Below are positions 16,679 through 24,031 of a DNA stretch of 64,000 nt, one piece after another. Every line of letters starts with the position of its first letter. Within the stretch, counting starts at the first letter, position 1. Under the pieces are notes generated by a model, which made no database searches, had not been told where the DNA came from, and worked only from the letters and a program-made list of their open reading frames with translations. A program made the translations under genes and the position numbers. Source of the stretch: Candidatus Methanosuratincola sp. (GTDB lineage: Archaea; Thermoproteota; Methanomethylicia; Methanomethylicales; Methanomethylicaceae); assembly GCA_037478935.1 (NCBI GenBank), contig JBBFLR010000004.1:1-64000 (forward strand), written 5' to 3'.

Positions 16679-16891
16679 TCAGTGCTTCTTGAGGAAAGCC
16701 TTCCCGGACCTCAGTGCCTTGGCTCCGATGGCTAGGGTAACCAAAATGGGGTACGCCAGGAAGCAGCTGGCGCCCATTGGACACCCTGCGCACGCACCGC
16801 AACAAGGCATCGCAACTAAATAGGATGTGGGGATTGCGGATGCCGCTAGGACAAATGCCCAATAAGTCTTGGCTCTTTCAGCTATCCGCAA
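16679..16891 (-). CDS. Small cysteine-rich membrane protein
   Basis: The 70-residue protein is read from a TTG at 16891 with GGAGAAAGG directly before it, overlapping the end of the upstream NapH-like gene by 14 bases. It has two hydrophobic stretches, with the motif MPCCGACAGCPMGASCF between or within them: five cysteines in thirteen residues, suitable for a metal or Fe-S site at the membrane. I do not recognise the family. Tight coupling suggests it is part of the same electron-transfer unit. Confidence 0.5.
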   Translation of the reverse strand: MRIAERAKTYWAFVLAASAIPTSYLVAMPCCGACAGCPMGASCFLAYPILVTLAIGAKALRSGKAFLKKH

Positions 16892-17759
16892 CCTTTCTCC
16901 CCCTGACGAATTTGTACGCGCTGCAGGCATGCACGCATTCCTTGCAGTTCACGCAGAGCGTCCTCTCCACGGTGCGGTCCTCCTTTATTGCCCACATCGG
17001 GCAAAGATCCTGGCAGTTATTGCAGCCAGTGCACGTTCCTTTTTCATACTCTACCCTGTAGAAACCGAGCTTAGCACCGACTTTGTGGGCGATCCCTGAG
17101 AGAGCTCCGAGCGGGCAGAAGAAGAGGCACCACCCCCTTCCCCCTGACATGAATACTCCGCCTATCACCAGCCAGAAGACGAGCGATAAGATCGCACCCG
17201 ATTGCCAGTACTCGATGGCCGAGAATTCGCCGAAGAGCGCCGAGGCAAAGTTCTGTAGCACGGATGAGGCACAATACCTGCAGCAGATGCTTCCCAGCTG
17301 GTCAGACGCAAGCTTGTAACCGACTAACGCAGCGACTATGATGAACCCGACCAGGAATCCATACCTCATGCTCACCGTAAGCTTCGTATCCCTTATCCTG
17401 AGCCTAAACCTCTTTGGTATTGGCACCGCCCTGCTGATCGCCTCACTCACTGCCCCGACTGGGCACAGCCAGCCGCAGAAGGCTGCCCCTATGAATACTG
17501 AGGAGATTATGACCCCGAAGACAAAGGCAGCCATGAACCAAGAAGAGCCCAGTATTGAATAGAACCTGCCGCCGAAGATCCAGTCTATGGGCATCCTGAA
17601 GCAGACGCTGTGGAGCGTCGGCTCAGCAGTATTGCCCACTATTAGGTAAACCGCTCTGGTGAAAAGAGCAAAAGGCGCCACGAAAAGGAAGAGGCCTGCG
17701 ATGAATGACAGGTACCTCCAACGATTTCTGGTAATTGTCTCCCTAGCTTTCAATGACAA
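16878..17759 (-). CDS. NapH/CcoG-like polytopic membrane protein with two 4Fe-4S clusters
   Basis: The 293-residue protein has about four or five membrane helices, each of two short motifs CGWLCPVGA and CLFFCPLGA (the paired CxxxCP of NapH/NosR/CcoG proteins), and a C-terminal ferredoxin domain CTGCNNCQDLCP plus CVNCKECVHAC. Such proteins pass electrons between membrane quinols and soluble or external partners. It overlaps the secreted-protein gene upstream by ten bases and the small membrane gene downstream, giving a three-gene operon with a divergent PadR regulator. The physiological partner is unknown. Confidence 0.75.
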   Translation of the reverse strand: MSLKARETITRNRWRYLSFIAGLFLFVAPFALFTRAVYLIVGNTAEPTLHSVCFRMPIDWIFGGRFYSILGSSWFMAAFVFGVIISSVFIGAAFCGWLCPVGAVSEAISRAVPIPKRFRLRIRDTKLTVSMRYGFLVGFIIVAALVGYKLASDQLGSICCRYCASSVLQNFASALFGEFSAIEYWQSGAILSLVFWLVIGGVFMSGGRGWCLFFCPLGALSGIAHKVGAKLGFYRVEYEKGTCTGCNNCQDLCPMWAIKEDRTVERTLCVNCKECVHACSAYKFVRGRKVADS

Positions 17760-18343
17760 CTCCCTCCTGTTCCGCCGCTGGTGCTCGCGGCCCCGTTTAC
17801 GAACTTTATGGGTATGAATGTGAGCACCGTATTGGTATCGGCATCTATCACCTCGAGACCGCCGTCATAGATCACCGGTTCGTCCATGTAGTACTCTGGG
17901 ATGTGGAATATCCAGTCGATACCCAGGTTGGGGATCGATCCGCCCGGGCTCAGTGGCGTTTTGAACGTACGGGTTGCCTCGTCGTACTCAAAACCGCTGT
18001 TCACCTCCCAATCGACAGCGATGTCGGAAGGCATATTTGCCAAGTTCAGCTTGATCTTCACCGGTTTCTTGCCCAGGTTGTAGATCCAATGCGTCGAGAT
18101 CCCTTCGAGCTGGGGCTGCAGCAAGTTCTTAAGCACACCCCTCGACTGAAGGTCAATCACGATCGGCGACATTGAGATCGGCGGGCCCGCGCCCCTCAAG
18201 ACCATTGGAGAGGTAACGTTCCCTGCGGGCACTGCGACCCAGAAATGGACGAGCTCCGACTTTCCAAGCACTGCGCTGTATGCTCCGAGAGAGACCGTTA
18301 TAGCGACCAGAAAAACAAATCCAAACAGATATTTTGTCTTCAT
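17750..18343 (-). CDS. Exported, membrane-anchored protein with C-terminal Cys-His tail
   Basis: The 197-residue protein starts with a signal-anchor (residues 6-28: FGFVFLVAITVSLGAYSAVL) and has a beta-rich external domain (IKLNLANMPSDIAVDWEV, then PNLGIDWIFHIPEYYMD). It ends in a glycine/serine tail finishing GGSCH, where the Cys-His could bind metal or carry a thiol. I do not recognise the family. As first gene before the NapH-like electron carrier it may be the external partner of that protein. Confidence 0.55.
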   Translation of the reverse strand: MKTKYLFGFVFLVAITVSLGAYSAVLGKSELVHFWVAVPAGNVTSPMVLRGAGPPISMSPIVIDLQSRGVLKNLLQPQLEGISTHWIYNLGKKPVKIKLNLANMPSDIAVDWEVNSGFEYDEATRTFKTPLSPGGSIPNLGIDWIFHIPEYYMDEPVIYDGGLEVIDADTNTVLTFIPIKFVNGAASTSGGTGGSCH

Positions 18344-18450
18344 GGCGATAAATTAAAGTCTTGATTGTTTTTTAGCAGATCGGAATTGATCTCTGATGCC
18401 ATGAAATTCCCCGAAAAATGAGGAATCTAACCCCGAAGAACCATAAAACT

Positions 18451-18473
18451 CATATATCGAAATCAAATATATC
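18451..18473. promoter_or_regulatory. Candidate operator/TATA region for padR and the NapH operon
   Basis: CATATAT and ATATATC flank nine bases (CGAAATCAA), a near-symmetrical element 13 bases before the padR ATG and in the divergent intergenic gap. It overlaps the likely TATA box of padR, a usual place for autoregulation. It could also be merely an AT-rich promoter. Confidence 0.3.
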
Positions 18474-18485
18474 CTATCGAGGAAA

Positions 18486-19037
18486 ATGTTCGACGACCCT
18501 ATATCTAAAAGCCTCGAGTGGAGCAGGAAGGGGTACATGGGGATGGCGCTACTGCTGATGATAAACGAGAAGCCGCTGACTGGATACGAGATCATGCGCA
18601 CAATGTATGAGACCACGCAGGGATTCTGGAGACCGACCCCTGGAGGGGTCTATCCCGTCCTGAAGAAACTCGAGTCCGAGGGGCTGGTGCGCGGGGAGTG
18701 GCACGCCTACAAGGGCCGCAAACGGAAGATCTACACAATCACGGGCGAGGGCAGGAGGATCTTAGAGCATGTGCTGCTCAAGCAGAGCGAGATAGCGATG
18801 AGCATCAACAGGATATTTGAGAGCTTCTTGAAAGACATGTTCTCCTTCAACAATCCCCAGGTTGCCCCGCCTTGCCTATTCTCTGTCTTCATGTCTGATT
18901 CTGATGCCGTTGAGTCTGAAATCGAGGAACTCAGGGCAAAGAAGGAGACTCTCCTCCGGATGATTCAGGTCCTCCAGAAGTGCCTTGCTGAAATAGACGG
19001 CAGGATTGCAGAAGCGGAGCGGGAGGCTACCTTCTAG
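18486..19037 (+). CDS. PadR-family transcriptional regulator
   Basis: The 183-residue protein has the PadR winged helix (LLLMINEKPLTGYEIMRTM, then TPGGVYPVLKKLESEGLV and GRKRKIYTITGEGRRIL) and a C-terminal coiled-coil dimerisation segment at about residues 140-180 (EIEELRAKKETLLRMIQVLQ). It is divergent from the membrane Fe-S operon and most likely controls it and itself. Its 3' end overlaps the convergent lysX gene by 11 bases. Confidence 0.85.
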   Translation: MFDDPISKSLEWSRKGYMGMALLLMINEKPLTGYEIMRTMYETTQGFWRPTPGGVYPVLKKLESEGLVRGEWHAYKGRKRKIYTITGEGRRILEHVLLKQSEIAMSINRIFESFLKDMFSFNNPQVAPPCLFSVFMSDSDAVESEIEELRAKKETLLRMIQVLQKCLAEIDGRIAEAEREATF

Positions 19038-19890
19038 CCTTCTCCAGCGCGTAATCTATTATCATGCCTGGGATGTCTACTTCGGAGACGCTCATTGCAC
19101 CCTTGAACTCCACCGTTGAATTCACTTCGTGGATCACTATGCCTTCCTTCGTCTCCATTGCGTCTACCCCAAGGAGGCCAGTGCCAACGACCTCGGCTGC
19201 CTTTAGTATAAGCTCCCTTAGATCCTCGGTGAGATTGCAGACCTCCGCCTTCCCTCCCCTGGCGATGTTCGTCCTCCAGTCGTCCGGGGCACTGTACCTG
19301 TATATTGATGCAGCTATTTGATCCCCGACCACGACCGTCCTTATGTCCCTTGGGGGCCTCTCCACCATCTCTTGGATATAGTAGATCTGGTAGAGGGGGT
19401 TGCCCATCTCCTCCCTGTCCTCGAGGAGCGCCTGCGCAGTCTCCCGGTCCTTGAGCGGCGCGATAAGCCTCCCCCAGCTCCCGAAGACCGGCTTAATCAC
19501 AGCAGGATATCCCATCTCCTCCTCAAGCACTTTCATCGCCTCCTCCTTTGTGAAGGCGACAATTGTTTTTGGAGTCGGTATCCCTGCCTTTGCAAGCTTC
19601 ATGCTGCAGAGAAGCTTGTCTCCGCACAAAGCGGCGACGCTGAACGGGTTAATCACAGCCACTCCTTTGTTTTCGAGTATTGCGGTTAAGTAAAGGCCCC
19701 TGAAGTGACTCACGCACCTCTCGATCGCCACGTCCCCGAAAATTTCATCCTTGTTAAGATCTGTTATCTCCAAATGCAACTCTTTCGCGTCTATCGGTCT
19801 GAGTTCGACCCCCTTCTTCTGGGCTGCATTTATGATCTCTTTCTCTTCAACCCTTACCCTGTCATAAAGAAGAGAGAGGGTCTGTGCCAA
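19027..19890 (-). CDS. lysX: LysX-type LysW:2-aminoadipate (or glutamate) ligase
   Basis: The 287-residue ATP-grasp protein (GYPAVIKPVFGSWGRLI, DIRTVVVGDQIAA, GVDAMETKEGIVIHEVNSTVEFKG) matches LysX/ArgX, which join the amino group of 2-aminoadipate or glutamate to the C-terminal glutamate of LysW. It starts at TTG 19890, four bases after the lysW stop, with GGGGAG in the lysW tail as ribosome site. The VEFKG motif after EVN resembles the LysX form (TMEFKN in Thermus). The homoaconitase operon at 7 kb fits lysine synthesis; a dual lysine/arginine role is possible. Confidence 0.88.
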   Translation of the reverse strand: MAQTLSLLYDRVRVEEKEIINAAQKKGVELRPIDAKELHLEITDLNKDEIFGDVAIERCVSHFRGLYLTAILENKGVAVINPFSVAALCGDKLLCSMKLAKAGIPTPKTIVAFTKEEAMKVLEEEMGYPAVIKPVFGSWGRLIAPLKDRETAQALLEDREEMGNPLYQIYYIQEMVERPPRDIRTVVVGDQIAASIYRYSAPDDWRTNIARGGKAEVCNLTEDLRELILKAAEVVGTGLLGVDAMETKEGIVIHEVNSTVEFKGAMSVSEVDIPGMIIDYALEKARR

Positions 19891-19894
19891 AGCT

Positions 19895-20065
19895 CTACTC
19901 TCCCCAGTCTTCGCCCTCGGACTCTGCGACCTTCAGCTCGAAGTTGCCCTTCTTGTCCTTGGAGACCTCGAGCTCCGCTCCGCAGTCAGGGCAGCTTAGG
20001 ATCTCTCCCTCTATTACTTCCTTGGTCTCTATTTCGCCATCACACTCTGGACATTTGAATTTCAT
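19895..20065 (-). CDS. lysW: LysW amino-group carrier protein
   Basis: The 56-residue protein starts MKFKCPECDGEI, has a second knuckle CPDCGAELEV (a zinc ribbon), and ends with the diagnostic EDWGE, whose last glutamate receives the substrate. It carries and protects the amino group of 2-aminoadipate (or glutamate) through lysine (or arginine/ornithine) synthesis. GGGGGAT precedes the ATG, and TATA-like TTATTAATATAAA is about 35 bases upstream on the minus strand. The later enzymes (LysZ, LysY, LysJ, LysK) are not in the window. Confidence 0.95.
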   Translation of the reverse strand: MKFKCPECDGEIETKEVIEGEILSCPDCGAELEVSKDKKGNFELKVAESEGEDWGE

Positions 20066-20151
20066 TTTAATCCCCCGTAGTATCCGCCTAAAAGAATTTT
20101 ATATTAATAAACATTTCTATAAGGTATTTTTGATCGGTTATTGGGCATTGT

Positions 20152-21120
20152 TCAATATTCCACAGTTCGTTTTCTTTCATTTTTCTCGAGAATAGCGTTG
20201 AAATCCTCTAAAAACTCGAAAAACTTGTCCTCTGGCACCCTGGCGCCGGCGGCCATCGGGTGCCCGCCGCCGCTGCCGTTGTACTTTGGTGCGATCTCCT
20301 GGAGCATTTCATTAAGGTTTATCTGCTCGCTTGAAGAGCGTATGCTCATGTCGATCCTGCCCTTCCTCGTCTCCGCGCCTATCCCTACGGGTGTCTTGCC
20401 GTAAGCCTTGGCGTAGACAGCGCTCTTCCCCATCGACCACTTGAGGTCCAGGACGTATGCTACCCTCCCGACCACCTTTACCTCCTCCTTTATTCTCTTC
20501 CTCATCTCTTCCTCGGCAATCGCCTCGGCTATGGCCCTCTCCACGATCTCCTCATCTGAGCTGGGCGTCCTATTTGATGCTAAGAAGGTCACCATCTTCC
20601 TCTTCGTCTCGTAGTCCCTCCCCCCGGCGTCAATCGCCTGTATCAGCAGCCCGCTCTCGAGGTACATGCTCCTCTTCTCCCAGTCCTGCAGGAGGTGCCT
20701 TATCTCGTAAGTGTTGTCCATGTAGTCTCCTATGGCGCCGTATATTGCCACTCTGCTCATGTCCGCAGGGACAAGATCCCTGAACTCCAGGTAAGTCAGT
20801 TCGCTCGTGCAGCTTTTTGTTGAACTCACCATCTTTCCCGGGAAGCCCTCCTTACTGAACCCCCGCGGCAGAGGGTGGTGATCTATGTATATTATGTTGC
20901 CTCCTCCGGTGACTATCCTTTCGAGTTCTTGCCTCACCTCTTGGAGAAATGTGCTGGAGAGGGCTATGTCGCAGATGACCACGTTCCCCTCCACCTGTTT
21001 TAGGTCCTCGGCAAGTCCGGAGGGATGGGAGAAAAAGACCTTGCTCCCCTTGTGGGCAGCCAGTGCTATAGCCGCCGAGCATATCCCGTCGGTGTCCCCA
21101 TGTGCGACTATCCATTCCAT
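20152..21120 (-). CDS. DHH-family phosphoesterase (RecJ-like)
   Basis: The 322-residue protein has DHH domain motifs HGDTDG, CDIALS, YIDHHP and an aspartate in GAIGDYMD, plus a DHHA1 domain with GSGGGHPMAAGARV near the C-terminus. Archaeal relatives include the RecJ-like nuclease GAN and oligonucleotide/cyclic-dinucleotide phosphodiesterases. No membrane or PAS domains are present. It lies next to cdvC with 35 bases between, on the same strand, so it may be read with the cdv genes. The exact substrate cannot be told. Confidence 0.82.
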   Translation of the reverse strand: MEWIVAHGDTDGICSAAIALAAHKGSKVFFSHPSGLAEDLKQVEGNVVICDIALSSTFLQEVRQELERIVTGGGNIIYIDHHPLPRGFSKEGFPGKMVSSTKSCTSELTYLEFRDLVPADMSRVAIYGAIGDYMDNTYEIRHLLQDWEKRSMYLESGLLIQAIDAGGRDYETKRKMVTFLASNRTPSSDEEIVERAIAEAIAEEEMRKRIKEEVKVVGRVAYVLDLKWSMGKSAVYAKAYGKTPVGIGAETRKGRIDMSIRSSSEQINLNEMLQEIAPKYNGSGGGHPMAAGARVPEDKFFEFLEDFNAILEKNERKRTVEY

Positions 21121-21155
21121 AGTTCATATTAGGTTCTGTGAATAAAAAAGGGTTT

Positions 21156-22370
21156 TTAGCAGGCTCTGAAGTTCTCTTCCCACATCTCGTATGCCCTGAT
21201 CATTTCTTTGGTCACGCTCGGTTTGCGCCTTGCGAGCACTTCCTTAAAGTCCTCCATCCGTATCGGTCTAGGTTTGGATGCCTTGTCAAGCGCAAGTCCT
21301 GCCTCGAAAAGCTCGCTGACCACCTTCAGCTGTACCGCCTGTGCGATATCCCTTATGTCGCTGCCAGAGTAGCCCTCAGTCATCTTAGCCAGCTCCTCGA
21401 TACTCACGCCTTCCATGCCCAGGCTCTGAGTGTAGATCTGGAACATCCTCAGCCTAGCCTCGTAGTCGGGAACCGGGACGTAGATCCTCTTCTGGAATCT
21501 GCGTATAAACGCCCAGTCGAGCGCCCAGGGTTTGTTCGTGGCGCCTACCACGTAGAGGAGGCTGTTCTTGCCCTTGTCGATTATGCCGTCCATCTCCTTC
21601 AGGAACTGGTTCCTGACCCTGATCTCCCCTCCTACCTCGTTGGAGTGGACTCCCAAAAGCGAATCGATCTCGTCGATAAATATGATTACCGCCTCGTTGT
21701 TGGCAATTCTTTCCCTTGCCGATCTGAAGAGCTTGGCGACGTTCTTTTCAGCCTCGCCCAGCCACTTCGACATTATCGAGGCAGCGTCGACGGAGTAGAA
21801 TGCTGCATTTATCTCCGTAGCCACAGCCGCCGCGGTAAGGGTCTTGCCACAACCCGGAGGTCCGTAGAGTAGGATCCCTCTAGGCCAACCGAGTGGGAAG
21901 AGGTCTGATCTGAGTGAAGGGTAGACGATCGCCTCCTTGAGCGCCTTTTTGGTCGTCTCAAGGCCAGAGATGTCGTCCCACCTTACATTGGGCTTGTCTA
22001 CCACAAGGAGGTCTTCGTAGGAGCTCTTCTTCTGCTGCTGTTGCAGCTGCGGCTGCTGCTTGCCCTCCCCCTTCGGGGCAGACTCGCTCCGGTTGATCGG
22101 CTTGATTTCGAAGACTGCTGTCCCCTCCTCATCCGGGGCCTCTGCACAATGCCCCGTCTGCAGGACCTTTATCCTCTCCTGGTATGCCATTGCCCGGGTG
22201 ACATAGATCCTGTTGAGTTCGTAGTTCGGATAGAGGTTGACGATCTTCAAAAGCACATCAATTGCCTTCTGGTAGTAGGTGATCGCCATCCCCTTAGATC
22301 CTTGGTTGTCGAGCCTAATCGCTTCGCTCGCATACTTTATCGCTGCCGATTCTAGTTCATTGATCGCCAT
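21156..22370 (-). CDS. cdvC: CdvC (Vps4-like) AAA ATPase
   Basis: The 404-residue protein has an N-terminal MIT domain (residues 1-75, three helices: LESAAIKYASEAIRLDNQG and AITYYQKAIDVLLKIV) and a glutamine/lysine linker. The AAA module has Walker A GPPGCGKT, Walker B IIFIDEIDSL and a VGATNKPWALDWAFIRRF sensor region. It disassembles or remodels ESCRT-III filaments during cytokinesis. ATG 22370 was chosen; GTG 22373 and TTG 22379 are close alternatives. It overlaps the end of cdvB, consistent with translational coupling. Confidence 0.95.
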   Translation of the reverse strand: MAINELESAAIKYASEAIRLDNQGSKGMAITYYQKAIDVLLKIVNLYPNYELNRIYVTRAMAYQERIKVLQTGHCAEAPDEEGTAVFEIKPINRSESAPKGEGKQQPQLQQQQKKSSYEDLLVVDKPNVRWDDISGLETTKKALKEAIVYPSLRSDLFPLGWPRGILLYGPPGCGKTLTAAAVATEINAAFYSVDAASIMSKWLGEAEKNVAKLFRSARERIANNEAVIIFIDEIDSLLGVHSNEVGGEIRVRNQFLKEMDGIIDKGKNSLLYVVGATNKPWALDWAFIRRFQKRIYVPVPDYEARLRMFQIYTQSLGMEGVSIEELAKMTEGYSGSDIRDIAQAVQLKVVSELFEAGLALDKASKPRPIRMEDFKEVLARRKPSVTKEMIRAYEMWEENFRAC

Positions 22371-23184
22371 CACTTGCAATCGCCTCGCTTGCAGTCATAA
22401 TCCTTATCAAACCCTTCTTAGATAAGCTTTCTATAAGCCTGGTGACCTGTCTCTCATTCATGCCGAACTTCGAACTCAGCTCTCTAAAGTCCAATACGCC
22501 TTCATTTCTCTCCAAGTGTTCTAAGAGCGCCTCCTCCCCTTCGATTCTAGTGTCTACCTGTGGACGCGAAGTGTTTTTCTCCAGGAGCCCCGTTCCAATT
22601 GAGTTTATAGGTACTGCTGAGCCAATCTCCTTCGGGGGCTCTGGAAGTTGCTCAATAAGCCTTCCCCTGATGAACGCGGAAGCCTCATCGAGTATCTCTT
22701 CGTTTTCAATCGTATCTGAAATTGCGGCTACCTCTATTTCTGATAGCGGGATCCTCATCTCAGCCATGACTGAATTGAGAGAGTTCCCGATGTGCATCAG
22801 CTCTCCTGAGACCTCTGGTATGACCTCTGACAATTGGTCGGAGACCTGCCTGACCACTTCCAGGGTCGGCTCCAACTGTGCGAATGTCGAACCGACCTCC
22901 CTCAGAGTCTCCATCCTCAACATGAGCTGCTCTAGTAAAAGGATGCCGTTCGAGACCTTCTCCTGTACCTTCTTTATCTCAGCGATCTCATTCGCGTAGA
23001 TCTTGGCCCTCTCAGAGCTCTTCTTCTCGATTGCTGACGTGCAAAGCCTGAAGAGCTCCCTGCGTCTGGCTTTCAACTTGACATCAATTATCTCTAGCTT
23101 TCTTTTTTGCCTTCCTAGGTTAATTATCGCTTCACTCAGAGCGTCCTTTAGAGGTGGAGTCCGTCGAAAAAAGTTCTTCAGCAT
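22357..23184 (-). CDS. cdvB: CdvB, ESCRT-III protein with C-terminal winged helix
   Basis: The 275-residue protein has a Snf7 core (residues 10-185: LKDALSEAIINLGRQKRKLE, ANEIAEIKKVQEKVSNGILL), then a proline-bearing segment QLPEPPKEIG that is a candidate MIT-binding (MIM2) motif for CdvC. A winged-helix domain follows at about 222-270 (GVLDFRELSSKFGMNERQVT, LIESLSKKGLI), which in Sulfolobus CdvB contacts CdvA. GAGGTGGAG lies six bases before the ATG. No cdvA is visible here, so it must be elsewhere or replaced. Confidence 0.92.
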   Translation of the reverse strand: MLKNFFRRTPPLKDALSEAIINLGRQKRKLEIIDVKLKARRRELFRLCTSAIEKKSSERAKIYANEIAEIKKVQEKVSNGILLLEQLMLRMETLREVGSTFAQLEPTLEVVRQVSDQLSEVIPEVSGELMHIGNSLNSVMAEMRIPLSEIEVAAISDTIENEEILDEASAFIRGRLIEQLPEPPKEIGSAVPINSIGTGLLEKNTSRPQVDTRIEGEEALLEHLERNEGVLDFRELSSKFGMNERQVTRLIESLSKKGLIRIMTASEAIASDGDQ

Positions 23185-23294
23185 TTTTTACTCCACCTCT
23201 AAGGATCACTCATGGGATATGGGGTATTTCCGTCAGTTTGATACCTGACCTCATTTTCAAAAAAATGGGTATGAGGGTTGCCAAGTCCAACTCC

Positions 23295-23933
23295 TCAGAA
23301 CCCTGCTTTCTCTCCTGCTGCGATTCCTGCTGGGAGGTCTGGGAACTTCTCCTTGACCCTCTGCTCTGCAACAGCCGCTGCTTCTCCGAGTATCTTCTGG
23401 GCGTCCTCGTTGGCGCTCTCAAAGTTGAGGCTGAGCCCACTGCTCTGCCCTGCGTCCACGAGTATTCCGCTCAGGAGCGTGCTGATGTCGCCGAGCTCCC
23501 TCTCTGCCTCCGGCAGCAGAGTCGAGATGCCTGCCCTGACGTTCTTGATGACTCCCATTGCTGGAGCGAGAGTCACGACAATGTCTCCGAGCTCGGTCAC
23601 CGTGCTGAGGCGCATCACTATCTGCTCGAGCGCCATCCTGGCCTGCATCAGCATCTTGGACATCTTCCTTATCTCTGCGAGCTCATTAGCATAGATCTTG
23701 GCATGGTCGAGATCGTGTTTGGAGTAAGCGTCAACGACCTTGCTGAACATTATCCGGTCTCTTTCCTGGAATCTCTGGTTCGCTATGTCAAGCTTCTGCA
23801 TCTGTAGCTGTATGGATCTCACTGCTGCCTCGAGCCTCGGCTTCAATGGGCCTGGCGGTCTGACAGACTCCTTTACCCTGGAGCTGATGCCTGGGGTTTC
23901 CTTCCTCTCCCATCGGTTTGCGAAGTTGCTCAT
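23295..23933 (-). CDS. CdvB1-type ESCRT-III paralogue (Snf7 core only)
   Basis: The 212-residue Snf7-family protein (SNFANRWERKE, GPLKPRLEAAVRSIQLQMQ) is closely similar to the paralogue at 2261-2869 and ends FPDLPAGIAAGEKAGF. It has no winged helix. It is the first gene of the cdvB1-cdvB-cdvC cluster, with 110 bases before cdvB. In other TACK archaea the core-only paralogues act late in constriction while CdvB forms the first ring. The start ATG at 23933 faces the divergent TrmB-type regulator. Confidence 0.9.
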   Translation of the reverse strand: MSNFANRWERKETPGISSRVKESVRPPGPLKPRLEAAVRSIQLQMQKLDIANQRFQERDRIMFSKVVDAYSKHDLDHAKIYANELAEIRKMSKMLMQARMALEQIVMRLSTVTELGDIVVTLAPAMGVIKNVRAGISTLLPEAERELGDISTLLSGILVDAGQSSGLSLNFESANEDAQKILGEAAAVAEQRVKEKFPDLPAGIAAGEKAGF

Positions 23934-23937
23934 TTTC

Positions 23938-23987
23938 GGTCACCACTCTAGGGTTTGATACGAATATTTTATAAGACTCGTGTGACC
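23938..23987. promoter_or_regulatory. Divergent cdvB1/TrmB promoter region flanked by GGTCAC/GTGACC
   Basis: GGTCAC at 23938-23943 and its reverse complement GTGACC at 23982-23987 enclose a TATA-like TATTTTATAA (23965-23974) that could serve either direction. The symmetry makes it a candidate binding site of the divergently encoded TrmB-type protein. The arms are only six bases, so chance is not excluded. Confidence 0.3.
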
Positions 23988-24031
23988 AGAATATCTTGTA
24001 ACCGCAGTGTCTGTCCCTCCGGTGACAAAGT

